From Perkinsus olseni (lineage: Eukaryota; Perkinsozoa; Perkinsida; Perkinsidae), in the NCBI GenBank assembly GCA_013115135.1, contig JABANP010000069.1, positions 62,001 through 126,000 on the forward strand: a stretch of 64,000 nt of DNA. Direction: 5' to 3'. This document shows positions 45,061 to 56,440 of the stretch, piece by piece. Within the stretch, counting starts at the first letter, position 1, and every line of letters begins with the position of its first letter. The translations under genes and the position numbers were made by a program. A model generated the notes under the pieces. That model had not been told where the DNA came from. It searched no databases and saw nothing but the letters and a program-made list of their open reading frames with translations.

Positions 45061-48000
45061 ATGTCAGTGACAGGCCATAACAGACTCGAGACACCTCGTC
45101 ACGGCGGCTTGTACTCAGCCAGCAAGCTACGACGTGGAGAGCCTCCTAAATGGCGGTCCCCGACGACTGGTGAAGGCAGCAGCCTTGTCACCCCGCTCAA
45201 GGCCAAGCACTACTCTCCGGCTACTCCCTGGACTGAGTCGACTATGATGGACGATCGGTCCTGGATTGAGTCCGTGGACACTCCCGTTCCCACAGAGAGG
45301 GTCTCGTTACTCACGATCACCCCGGTGGAAAGGTTCCACCCGGTGCCCCACGATGCTGCTACTGTTGCTTCCGACGAAGACGACTACCACTCACTTGTCA
45401 ACAGCCTCAGGCAACAATGCATCGGAGAAGAAGAACATGTGCCTTGCCCCCTCGATGGAAGCCACCGAAGACTCATGTGAGCTCTTCGACCCAGCACGCT
45501 CTCCTGCCATGTCCACCGATCATCGTGCTAACGTTATCGCGCGTATTCCCCCGTTCAGTAAGCTAATTCTGAACCTCAGACTCGATTTTCGTGTTGAGCT
45601 TTACACGTAAAATGCGGTCCCAAAACCGACCCTGATTTGCTTTATCGAAGCCTCCTTCTCACTGTGTGAATCGCACACGTTCTCGAGTTTATAGACCGAC
45701 GCCGGTCACGGCTTAGTTAGACCCTTGCCTGTGAGCTCAGTTTCACACATCATCGTGTGCTTTCGTCAGATACTGCGACTACACTGCATCCGGCCGGGCC
45801 CTCAGAAGCCTCGAAGACTTCATTTCTAATCAAGTTTGCCCAATGTAAGCTTTCTCCCGCCTCCCTCGACGACCGTGTCGCCCAAGGTACGCCAACACGC
45901 ACTCGGTGGCCTCAGCTACTGCTCGCCAGACTGCTCACTTTCGAGAGGAAGCTCGAGACCGCGTGAAGCAGTACTTCAATTGCTCCGAGGATGACTCAGG
46001 TGGTCCACTGCGGCAGCCATCGTCCTCACGACCTCGCGCCTTAGCCATTTTCTGTGGTGCTGGTGCCACCGGTGCTATTCGCAAGTTCGAAGATATGCTC
46101 ATCAAAAGCAGAGTTTTCGCTCCGGCCAAAGAGCGAGAGGAAACTCTGCAGAGCGGTAAGTACCACTTTTTCACCAAATTTAGTGTTGCCTGGTCCCAGT
46201 GAGCCACAGTTAGGGGTTCTAATCTGGGCTAGTTTTCTTACGCAGGTCGTCATCGTGGATCCCGTGGCGCATCATAGCTCACTGCTCCCCTTTCGAGAGA
46301 TGACCCGCCTGTACCCCCTTGGGAAGGGTGTGAAATCCCGAGCTGGTGAGAAGTGGGCGCACCTCTCTTTCCAGGACTTAGTGTGGGTCTAGTTTTAGCT
46401 ATGGAGATGCACTGCAATCGGTGCTCAGGGGAGTGTGTCTTATGTCATCAATTTCTCCCCGTTTGATGAACTAATTCTGAAGCTCAGAATCGATTTTGGG
46501 GTTGAGCTCAACACGTGAAATCCGCTCCCGAAATCGATTCTGAAAGTTCAGTTTCGGTTCATTGAACACCCTCTTCATCTGCAGTTACTGGATCGCACGT
46601 GGAGCTCGCCAAGACCCGAACGTCGCCCGAGGCCATCGAAGTTGAACTCGTGGTAACCAACGAACTTGAACTCCAAGCTCGCTCCAACACTCGGTCAGGT
46701 GCTCCCCCTCGACAGTACCAAAGGCATTGCGTCCGTCGAGGGTCTCCGGGAAGTTCTTGAGCAAGTGAGCAGATCTCCGGGCCTTCTGAGCGAACCGCTG
46801 CTGCCTTCCAGATAAGTATCTTCAATCGCCATCACGGTGCCGACTACGCGATCCCTGTTGTCATTCTATCTGCATGCAGCAATGTCACCGGGGCGTGCCA
46901 GGATGTGAGTGAACACTCGCCTGCCAGCAGCACCTCGGCCTCCTTCCGTTAGATGCCCAGTGTGTCGACGCTAGTGCATACCTTCCGCGGTATCATTGCA
47001 TGGGACTGTGCTGCTATAGCCGCTCACAGGAAGGTGGGACCCATCGCTGTGATCCCGATTAGACCGGTGGCGATTTCCATCGAAGCACAACTCCTCTCGC
47101 TTCCCAGTATTGATGTCAAGGCGCTTGCTTTCTGGTCTCGGATTATCATGTAAACCCTAGCTTGTCTTACGGCCTTCGAAGCGTATCGTACGCAACATCC
47201 GACTGCTGCTGCCCGGAACTCTCGACGCTACAACCGCATTTGGTAGCTTTCTTTCATACTTGCTTCGATGCCAGGTTGATATGAATCCGGCAACTCATCC
47301 TGAGGGCTACATCGACTTCGCCTTCATTTCGCCCCACAAGTTACTGGGCGGTCCAGGAACCAGTGGTATATTACTCTGCAAGAAAAAACGTCAAACTAAC
47401 TCGATACCGACGATTTGTGGCGGTGGCACGGTCGAGTTCGTCAGCAGCCGTGGGCACTATTACATTTCGGATTTGGAAGAGCGAGAGGAAGCTGGTGAGA
47501 AAATTCCTTCTGTCTGCCAGCGTCCGAGCTCAGAAGGAAGAAGCGCTATTAAGTACCCCTACTCAGTACCATGGTTAGTAGATGAATGCATTAGGCTCAT
47601 TAGTTCATAATACTATCATATGACGGTACAATCATAATTTAGCGGCAATTCTTCTCAGGTACTCCTGATATTCTCGGCTGCATCAGAGCAGGCGCCGTGT
47701 ATCACATCCACACGCTTCTCGGCATCGAATCAATCGCTGAGGAAGAGAGTCGGATGGCGTCTTATCTGGAAGAGAAACTCCGTGGTAACAGCAAGATCCA
47801 TATTTTGGGACCGAAAGTAAATCTTGCTCCGACGATCGCTTCGGCATCCGCAGATTCAGAGATTCCTCCCTCAGGATCGAGCACATTGCGCTGGTATAAT
47901 ATCTTTCAATATCCTTTACAATGAGAATAAGACCGGTCATCACCACCATGGCCTGTAAGTCGTCATCATCACCATCTCCTTCTCAGCGACCCAGCAGGTA

Positions 48001-49167
48001 CCTACACTATAATTTCGTCGGTTGTGTCCTCAACGATGTATTTGGCATTCAAGCCCGGGGTGGCTGTGCGTGTGCTGGACCGTACGGTGAGACGCTTCTC
48101 GGCCTCGGCGGCGTGAACGGGGAGCGCTTCGAACAGACAGCATGTGAGCGACGATCATCCAGCGGGCACGTTCGGATTTTGTTGGCGTTCAGTTTCTACC
48201 CGGGACATGATCTTCAAGCCCGGCTTCGTCCGCGTTGGTGTTCATTTCACCATGACGCAGGAAGAGCTGGAGTACCTCGCTGATGCCATTTTGTGGATAG
48301 CCGAGAAGGGGTGGAAGTTGATGCCGGCTTATAATTTCAAATTAAGCTCCGGGGAATGGAAGCATGCTCATAGGGACGAGGCGACCATTATGAAGTAAGG
48401 CCCTCACGCCAGTACAGAGCTTGGGCTTATTGAAGCAGGCAAGACTGCTTATGTCAGTCAGCTTCGCTTTCCTATCGTCAAGCTCGACCGTTTTTCTCGA
48501 AGAGTGTCCGTTGGCGATTTGCCCGTCTTCGTCTGCCGAAGCTTGAGCCGCAACTTACTCCTAGTTTTTCAGGAACATGGTCGATAGCCTGAGTCCGGCC
48601 ATGCTGCGCCTGCCCGAAGGCGAGCACTTCTGGATGGCGGATTCGCCCAAGGTTCAAACCGATCCAGTGTCTCGCAATCTCCTCAGCGCTCTGGCTACCC
48701 CACGCGGGAAGCAGTGCGCAAGTCCGGCGGTGCGAACTCGCGAACGCTCACCCGAACGACGACCGCTCAGCCGGGAAATCGAAAAAGCCAATGAGATCGC
48801 TGAACAGGTCGCCAAAGAGGTAAATGAGCGCACCATACTTGCTTGATGTTAGGATAATCGCTGTCGTCGTGGAATAAACGATACCCATCTCAACGTGGAG
48901 CTCATCGTTCGTTCTTCGCTTTCGAACTCAAGATGGGATCCATAACCCCGCGGGACTTAGGATGCTCAGGCGCTGACCAAGCCTCGTGACGATCCGCTCA
49001 TCCCGGCGCAGCTCTCCAGTGTGCTGTGGTTCGCTCTTCCCGTCGATACTATCTGGTCGCTTAAACGGGCTGGCAGGGTCGAGCGTTCGCAGCCGGAAGT
49101 TTGCACGGATCTAAACATGCCCATCTTCGCCAAGTCGAGCGCACAGACCGGCAGAATATCAAGGTAG
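45061..49167 (+). CDS. Class-V PLP aminotransferase (cysteine-desulfurase-like), multi-exon
   Basis: Fold-type I PLP enzymes of class V include cysteine desulfurases and related lyases; the exact reaction cannot be told here. The first exon has a long hydrophilic N-terminus (MSVTGHNRLETPRHGG..). Conserved exons follow: DYTASGRALRSLEDFI (about 45775-45844); after a 42-nt intron (45845-45886) YANTHSVASATARQTAHFRE; IFCGAGATGAI (about 46050); IVDPVAHHSSLLPFRE (about 46255); VILSACSNVTGACQD (about 46865); HTFRGIIAWDCAAIAAH (about 46980); the PLP-lysine exon FISPHKLLGGPGTSGILL (about 47320-47375); ICGGGTVEFVSSRGHYYIS; GTPDILGCIRAGAVYHIH (about 47660); LHYNFVGCVLNDVFGIQARG then GCACAGPYGE (about 48010-48090); and GWKLMPAYNFKLSSGEWKH. 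A last exon (about 48975) ends at 49167. The frame is consistent through the C-terminal SSVLWFALP motif. Some introns carry MITEs. Confidence 0.88.
45553..45650. repeat. MITE (ACACGTAAAATGCGG family), in an aminotransferase intron
   Basis: GTTCAGTAAGCTAATTCTGA at the left, core ACACGTAAAATGCGGTCCC, right arm CCTGATTTGCTTTATCGAA. Confidence 0.6.
46461..46569. repeat. MITE (ACACGTAAAATGCGG family), in an aminotransferase intron
   Basis: Left end GTTTGATGAACTAATTCTGA and right end GTTCAGTTTCGGTTCATTGA are inverted. The core is ACACGTGAAATCCGCTCCC. Confidence 0.65.
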
Positions 49168-50084
49168 CCGCCCAAGCCCTGGTCGCGCTGATCAAATTTG
49201 CGCTTTAGGAGAACAGAAAGTGTTCTCAACGCCCGCACTTGGTCCGATCGCGCGCCGTCACCTGTCGTGCCCCCGCCGGTGAGTCAGTTCGTGCATTGTG
49301 TCTTCTTCGATTTTCCTTCGTCAGCCGCCGCAAGTACGACCGAGTATCCCCCAAATGCTCAAGATGATGATAGGCCAGAAGGTCGCCTGCCACGCCGAGA
49401 AAAATCAGTAGCTGCTGAGCTCGATACGTTGTCTTTTTATCGTTGATTCGAAAAGAGTATTTGTTTTCTACCTTGCTATCGTCATTTTTCGTAGCTCTTC
49501 GTTAAGACTCTGAATCCATAAGGATTGATCGTCCATAAATTCCATAATTCATAGAAGTAACTTGGACATCTCATCGTCTACTAGAGTATCAATTATTCTT
49601 TTGCCTCCGAGTGTCAGCCAACTAGAGGAAGAACAGCAGTGCCCACAGTGCATGGATTCCTTTTCTCGTGAATCGCCAGCTTTGTGTTCATCCAGTCACC
49701 TCCAGCAAGCCAGTCTATTGACACAAGGCGTGTCTTCACTGTTAACGAGCTCATCGTGGCCGCAATATGCTAAACTCGAAACACACAATCGACCGCCAGT
49801 GTCCTTTTGCGTTTCCAGTTGGACATCGACGTAGCGGGCTCGCTCTGTGCATCCCTTAACTCTTGACGTGCGTAGCGAGGAGACGAGGCGCGCCCAGCGT
49901 TCTGTCGGAATTGGCCCCGTTCACAGGGTTTGTCTTCTCAAAGTTTGAGGTTGTCAATTCTATGGTAAAGGCAATATCACAACGCAATGACTTCCTTAAC
50001 GAAATGAAAAAGTCTCGAAAAGAAGTACACGCCACGGGGCGTGCCGAATGCGGTAGGAGATAGAGTGAGCGATGATCGCTCGAG
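49168..50084. other. Intergenic, no gene recognised
   Basis: Between the convergent aminotransferase and secreted-protein genes. 50000-50080 resembles the 3' flank of the paralogue at 59395-59515. Confidence 0.35.
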
Positions 50085-50841
50085 TCATGCTGGCACTACG
50101 CCTTTAGCGAGAGTAGCCGCAACGTTCACATCTGGGAGCTTCCCCTCGGTGTCCTGGATCTTCGCTTCGAAAAGAGATATCGAACTTCCAGCCTTCGTCC
50201 GTCTTATTTACGGACACTGTCTGCGAGGTGGAGATCCTGAGAGAGTGGCTCATGGTCGTCGTCGAGCCGAAGAGGTAAAAACCATTCGGGTTGAGATACC
50301 CCTTGATAGGATATTCTGGAGTTGTAATCTGCCAAGACGGCCATGGAGCGTCGGGATAGAAGATATTTAGCCAGCCAGGAAAATCAAAATAGGTAGCTAC
50401 AACATCTGGATCGAGCGTCTGCTTACGGTCAGTGACACGTCTACCCTCGGGAGCCATAATCGGGTAGAAGTAAATACCCTCATGAACGAACTTGAAAGAA
50501 GTCAAACCTGAGGCTCTTACTGCAACCTCTCGGATGTCACTCTTGCGGATTTGAAGATTAAACGCCACAAAGCCGTCGTTCCCGGGCTCAGTGCTGTTGA
50601 GACGAATCGTGATGAAATCACCGTCATATCCATCCGGGCGTCGATGACTTTTCCCAGTAAAGACGCAGGCGCCCTCTAACAGCTCTTCGATTTTCGTTCC
50701 TTCAGCGGGACCGAAACCAGGGAAAAAGCAACCCTCGGGATACGCCGAGGTGACCGTGAAAGCTTGCACGCCGTAGATGAAGAGCAAGAGGCAGCAACCT
50801 CGTGACCAAAGACTTTTGGAGCTCAGGCTGGTAGCTGGCAT
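50085..50841 (-). CDS. Secreted beta-rich protein, family A copy 1 (late frameshift)
   Basis: Unknown function. The start at 50841 leads into a hydrophobic segment GCCLLLFIYGVQAF (signal peptide or anchor, residues ~15-29), then a ~215-residue beta-rich region with two conserved Cys (CFFPGFGPAEGT and LLEGACVFTG) shared with the paralogue at 59499-60266. Shared motifs include ITIRLNS, HEGIY, TTPEYPIKGYLNPNGF and DEGWKFDISF. Immediately after SF one extra base (about 50165-50172) shifts the frame, which then ends at 50104. The conserved tail EGKLPDVNVAATLAKGVVPA runs in the other frame to a stop at 50085. A recent mutation or a sequencing error are both possible. Confidence 0.7.
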
Positions 50842-52627
50842 TGAAATTATGAAGTAGAGTGTTATTAACTGCTAGGCTTCAAAGTGAAGATCATCGACAT
50901 TGTAAGCTTGTCCAAGTTATCCGGACACACACAGGGGTCGTCCATACAGTGTGACCAATGTAGGCGAGAATCCGAATTCAAGCAAGTAGAGACGAGTTAT
51001 TCTGAATCACTAGAGCATAGCGTTTCTGGAAGTTGTACGCGGGCACAGGGACGCATGGGAGTCAGACTGGCTTACTAATTGTCGCCTGCCTCGAGAAGGA
51101 GTCAACGCCCTGCACTGGGATTGGATTGCATTCCCAAACGACCCTACACCGGCATCAGTCGCAGCAGCCCGGGAGGGCTGAGTGAACCGTAGTGCCTCCG
51201 CGATGCCGTTCGAGATCTGCTGTATATGAGACAGAGGTCGCAGAGTGTCTACGTCAGTCAGGGACAAGTTGGCAAAGGATTTGCACATGGCGCGGAATTC
51301 GCGTTGGTCGTCAAGCTCGATTGGGTCAAGTTTGAAGGTGCACCGGAACTCACAGTGAGCTTCTCACTGGTCTGCCATGAGTCCCTCCGTTTCAGGCGGT
51401 CAGCTAACCGAACTGAATGTCGGGTAGTATCCGACGGATGCTCTTGGCGCGCTCTGGCCACAAAATCACACCGGGCCGTGACACCTCCCGAGACCGCGCC
51501 ACCGCTACATTGGTGGTTCTTGTCCCAATCGTGTCCCTATTGCAATCTCCGCTTACGACACTTATACGCCTTTAGCCTTGATTGATCTCACGAGCGTCCA
51601 TTACCCTCGCTCATGTATCGAAATTCACGGCATCCATTCCGATGCGTCTTTCCTAGACTCCCAATGTCCAGGAACTGGCGGAAGATTTGACTAACTACAA
51701 GACTTCCGGGAGGCCGAAGGGAGTATCTCGGGGATTTCTCATTGTACTTTCTATTTCGCCGAGTTCTCGAGTGAATTGCACGTCTTTCAAGACCGTTCTG
51801 AGGGCGCTGGACCCATCGCAGTTGATGCACTAACAGCAGCAAACGCAACAACCCGCTGAAGTCATGTAGTAGACAGAACGCTGAACATGCACAATCAAAG
51901 ATGCGAAAAATCCATGAAGGAATCATGGCAAATTCTCGTACCTACGCACTTCACTCAGGGACATCATCACGAGCAGCCAGAACCCCTCACGTTCGAAGCC
52001 GTATTTGGGCTGATCGATGGGCCTCAGCCAACCGTACGTCTGGTTCGATCTCACTGGCCTTGTAGATTCCAAGCCTCGTTGGCGTCGACTGTGAACAGGA
52101 TTCATCGTATCCTTCGGGCACCTAGGATCAACCTAAGATACTCTGTTAACGAGCCGACGCCAGCCCACTTTGGATCAAATCCTTCGTCGCACTGAATCAT
52201 GTCGAGAGTGAATATCTTCTTGCAATCCGACGAAGTATCCGCGGAAGAATCTTGGACCTACGGCGACCTCCAGAAAATCTTCTCGGTGACCGACGGTTGA
52301 TTTACCATGTAAAATCCAAAATATCGATTCTCCCGGTAAAGATGGTCTCCAATCTCTGCCAAGGCTTGATCTTCTGCCGGCTTAGTGATACGGGATTCCT
52401 GATTGAAGACTCAGCCTCCCTGCCCATGGCGCGGCTCAGACCACCTTAGCGAGCTGCTGCTTCCACGCCTCCACTTCTTTCGTTGTGGCTAGACTTCCTT
52501 TCAATTTCAGACCGGCCGGTCCGCTCGTCGCTGGCGGCATAGGTTAATCTTACTCAGAAAGACTGAGCATATGGTGATACGGAAGTTCAACGAAATATCC
52601 TTCGTTCCAAGTTAAGGGGGAAAACAA
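50842..52627. other. Intergenic, no gene firmly identified
   Basis: Several open frames on both strands without recognisable domains. One short minus-strand stretch (about 52200-52100, MIQCDEGFDPKWAGVGSLTE) looks protein-like but closes after 32 codons and has no clear partner exon. Confidence 0.3.
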
Positions 52628-54211
52628 TCAGGGCCTCCGGCGCCTTCGACAGCACGACAATAACCATGACACAACTGAGCTCCCTTCCGCGGCGACGCCA
52701 AGGGGCGACTCATCAGTGAAGAGATCATCAAAATCAAGTTTTTCCGACCTTCGTTTCACGGCTTTGTCCGGGTAGATTTCCTCCGACTTCAGCATCTTAT
52801 TGCACAGTTTTCGTTCATCTCGTTGCTTTCGTTTGATGGCCCTCAGGTAACGACTGACGTCAGGCATCTCATGGGGTACTCTCTCGAGGTCGCTGCGAGC
52901 TCTGTCGTAGTCACCGAGCCGGTAGTATGCAATACCTCGCCTGACACAGTTCACTGTGAATCCACTTGGTGCAAGTCAAGTACGGGGTACACAGAGGGCC
53001 GAGTCCGTATCCGACTCTAGGAAGAAATATTCACGATGTTCTTTCGTGATGTGGAAAAAATACTCCCACCTGTATACCATCGGTAACGCACGAAAAGCCA
53101 GAGTAACCCAACGCCGTGGCCGCTGGGTAGGTGGGAAATATATCCCCATCTACTATCCCCGCGACAGGATTCGTCATTTACAGCGCGGTTCTGCGTGCGA
53201 CCAGAGATAGCATGGCTCATGCTGCATGAGTTCGGTCTTTCAACTATACAAGATGAGCAGCTCCACTGTGGAGCTGTGGATCTCCACACGAAAGCTAAGG
53301 AGGCGACAGGCGATATTCGAAGCCTCCGACTGTCAGCGGCTAAATGCCCGTTCAGCTCGCTGGCACGAATATGCGACCAACTACGCAGAGACGGTCCTTG
53401 AGACCATCGCGTTGAACGTGAGAATCCCCGATTGCCAAACGTCTCCAACGACATACGAGCTCGGAAACACCGAACACGCGACCCGCTGGAGACGAGGCGG
53501 CGAAGGCACTTGCCTCCTCAGAACTTGCTGTACCCCCTCTCCGCAGACATCCGGCGCACTACTTCCGACTGCTTCTATACATGTGGAACATAGCTTCACG
53601 CATTTGGCGTAGTGGCCAAGCTCGATCATGCAGGCTGCCAGGTTAGCCGAGATTGGCACCAGTATCTGACTATCGGCCACGGGTGAACTGTCAACTCTGA
53701 GAATGTTGGCTCAGAGGAATAACCGCGTAAAGAGGAGAAAGTCGTGTCCCGCGAAGAACGAGGAAGACCATCGCACCTTGCTTTTCATCTCGGGAGAACC
53801 GTCCATGGCCGATAGGCAATCGACGTACAGCTGCTGCGCCTCCTCAAGCTTGCCCTCGCGGTAAAGTTGATTCGCCCGACTCTTGGTGTCCAACGCCCAC
53901 GCAACCCGGGCACTTCTATCGACGCCTGAGAACTGAAATGAGAAATCCCATCCCGATCGACGCCGACCTTTGTGCGCCCGGGTCAAAGAGTGACGACGGT
54001 AAGCTGACGTGAGCTCTTGGCAGGCGTGATTTGGGTCGACTTCCCCAAGCATCCTGTTGCCGTCTGACACTCTGTGGAAGCTCGGGAGCGGTCCGCCTGG
54101 AGAATCCGCAATGACAGAGGACCCTGTGCGCAGCGGGTTCAATACCTTACCAGAGTCGCCCAAGATTGCCGTGACATCTGATTTACTGGTCGTCAAGGCA
54201 TCGTTATTCAT
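52628..54211 (-). CDS. TPR-repeat protein, multi-exon
   Basis: TPR helices mediate protein-protein contacts, often with Hsp90/Hsp70. The 5' exon (about 53775-54211) has a low-complexity N-terminus then SRANQLYREGKLEEAQQLYV, the first TPR. The next exon (about 53530-53680) gives ISANLAACMIELGHYAKCVK, the second. The last exon (about 52628-52985) gives RRGIAYYRLGDYDRARSDLE, the third, followed by a basic helix RAIKRKQRDERKLCNKML resembling the segment after the TPRs of FKBP-type immunophilins and related co-chaperones. No FKBP domain is visible. The exon between 53520 and 52985 is unassigned, and the ATG is uncertain. The spacing of the three TPRs supports one protein. Confidence 0.65.
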
Positions 54212-54419
54212 CTTACAAGCGAGAGGATACTGCTCAGCGATGACAATGGGTGAGGGAAGATAAGGAAAGGATTCCCTGCTCCAAGGCGAAGCCGGTGGAA
54301 CTTCGATGGTTGAGCCTCCAGTAGGGTCATCAGACGACTACGATACAGCAACCATGGACCGCTTCGTGAGTCATTCATTGTTCTGAACTTACAAAATGAT
54401 CAACGCGACTCGAGCAGGC

Positions 54420-55080
54420 ATCACAGAAACAATCACATGCGCCGTTCAGCTGTCAACCGCCCCATTTGGGTATTCTGTAATCAAACCCATACCGATTGAA
54501 AGCATATTCAGCACTGTTGGCGATCCGTATCTGAGAGAGAACCTTCGCTGTGCGCTGATGGGGTATCTTTCGACCTTCTTCGAGAATCCAGTCGGCCAGT
54601 ATCGTTTTGGCCATTCGTGTGGATTCGCATGACCGCCTCGCGTTGCACAGACTTTTTGGTGCACCACTTTGAAGGGCTTCCACTCGAGCCACCAACGCTC
54701 GTACAAACCTGCGGTCAAAACTATGAAAATTGAGAATCAATAATTGACTAATTTCCAAGATTGGGATTGATAGCTCGAGCAAGTCAGTCGCGGTTCACGA
54801 GCATGTGCTGTGGATTAGTCATGTAACTATTCTCTGGTGCATCACGAGAAAAGTTCCATCGACGAGAAGAGCGCCAGTCGGGCCTCCTTCCGGGAAGGAG
54901 CGGGGAAGGAGCTTCCCCGTAAATAGCGCTTCACGTTCTTCCCCGATGGGCACGCCGATTTTTGTCGAAGGCTCGAAGTACGCAGGAGGTACCTTTTCCG
55001 CCGGGCCGGCCCATCTTATACCGCAGTCGCACGCTGCTTTGAAAAAGCATTGGGAAGGATACAAACTCTGAACGAAGGCC
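54420..55080. repeat. Dispersed repeat, inverted copy of 26050-26920
   Basis: 54420-54760 is nearly identical to the reverse complement of 26585-26920, and 55000-55065 matches 26060-26130. Gaps between the blocks differ, as expected from internal deletions in one element family. Confidence 0.55.
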
Positions 55081-55279
55081 TCTGCGAATTATCGCCATAA
55101 TTTATCTATTCGAGAATTCGCTCGCTTGAAGCGCGCGCCTTGAAATCTTTGTGGATCTATGGTAGACGGTGAAAATCTAAGCGAGAGGGCGAAAATCCAA
55201 AGAAGGAGAAAAACTAAAGGAAAAAAGACCTAGTGGAGTACTGACCGTAACCCCCGTCAACCCGAAAGGCGACGGACGG

Positions 55280-55505
55280 AGGCGAGTTGGACTGGATTGA
55301 GACCCTAAGACAATCCTGTTGGATTGTGGCGCCGAAAGCCGACAGTTTTCAGTGGAGGTGACTTCCGACGGTCTGACTGCCCATCGAAGTTAGGATACCC
55401 AGTTTGTTTTCGGGTCGAGGCGAGGCGGGCGGCAGTCACCCCAGGAAGGCGGCAGCGCTCACCAGCCATCCATTTTTGGACCAGCATGGTCGGCAGCTTT
55501 TTCTT
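55280..55505. repeat. Direct repeat, copy 1 of 2
   Basis: GAGTTGGACTGGATTGAGAC to GACCAGCATGGTCGGCAG aligns with 62258-62475 at roughly 85 percent identity by eye. One frame reads TILLDCGAES; the equivalent in copy 2 is AVLLECGAES. Confidence 0.65.
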
Positions 55506-55842
55506 CACATTTCATCTCATTGAGTGCTGAGGTTACGAGAAGTGGGAAAAGCCAGAAAGGGACGGAGAGGCGCCCATATCAATGCCGTTGGAGCTGAAAA
55601 TCGGTAGCTCGTACTCGGGAGAGGGATGCCAGAACAACCAGCAGGGCAGTACTAATCCAGGGATTCTCGTCCGAGTTTCAGAACTTACGCCCATGAGGAA
55701 GCCTGCCTAACGGGAGCGTTGGATGTTACGTACGTACATTCTTAGGGGTTCCCGCCTTTTCTTGGAGGCTGTCGAAGATACCACATGAACGGCCGAATAT
55801 GTGCAATTTGATTGCGGACCGTCATCAAGGACGGCTTGGTGA

Positions 55843-56030
55843 CTTCTATCTCGTGTGTTGTGCTTGTCACAGTCATGTTTATGATGTGTGTCATGCTTGT
55901 CACAGTCATGTTTATCGTGTGTGTCATGTTTATCAGGTGTGTCATGCTTGTCACAGTCATGCTTATCGCGTGTGTCATGTTTATCAGGTGGGTCGTGCTT
56001 GTCACAGTGTGTTCATCTTTATCGTGTACG
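55843..56030. repeat. ~30-bp minisatellite (TGTGTCATGCTTGTCACAGT)
   Basis: Units of TGTGTCATGCTTGTCACAGT plus CATGTTTATCG repeat five to six times, alternating with shorter TGTCATGTTTATCAGG units. Open frames of repetitive Cys/His or Met/Thr are by-products. Confidence 0.85.
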
Positions 56031-56440
56031 TGTGATTGAGTGCTAGTGTTATATTGCTGCTCACGAGAAGTAGAGCTTCGAACGCGGCCATGAGCATACA
56101 GGGCTTCGTCTAGGTGAATAATGTAGATTTCAACTATTGATGTTGATACGCAATACGCTTCGGAGGGTTGTCGATTTCAATGGAATCGCGATTTCCGAAA
56201 TTTGAATTTCACAGTGAAACGTCGATGAAATTCGTAGGCATGGGGCACTGGAAGAAAGTGGTGAGACAAGACCTCGAGCGAGGGATTGTTCAAGCCACCA
56301 TGTGGTGAGTGCCAGGCACGTGGCTGCCACATACACTCGCGCTAGAGTCAGATCAGTATTACAATAGAGATGAGTGCCAAGACGGGTGCACTCCCCATAC
56401 CCTAGAATGCCTCTGGGAGGGAGGGAAACGGAAGCGAAAA

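Noticed and set aside
55300..55340. Retropepsin-like LLDCGAES in the direct repeat
   Set aside because: The catalytic motif needs D-[ST]-G; here it is DCG and in the second copy ECG, with stops soon after. Kept only as a repeat.
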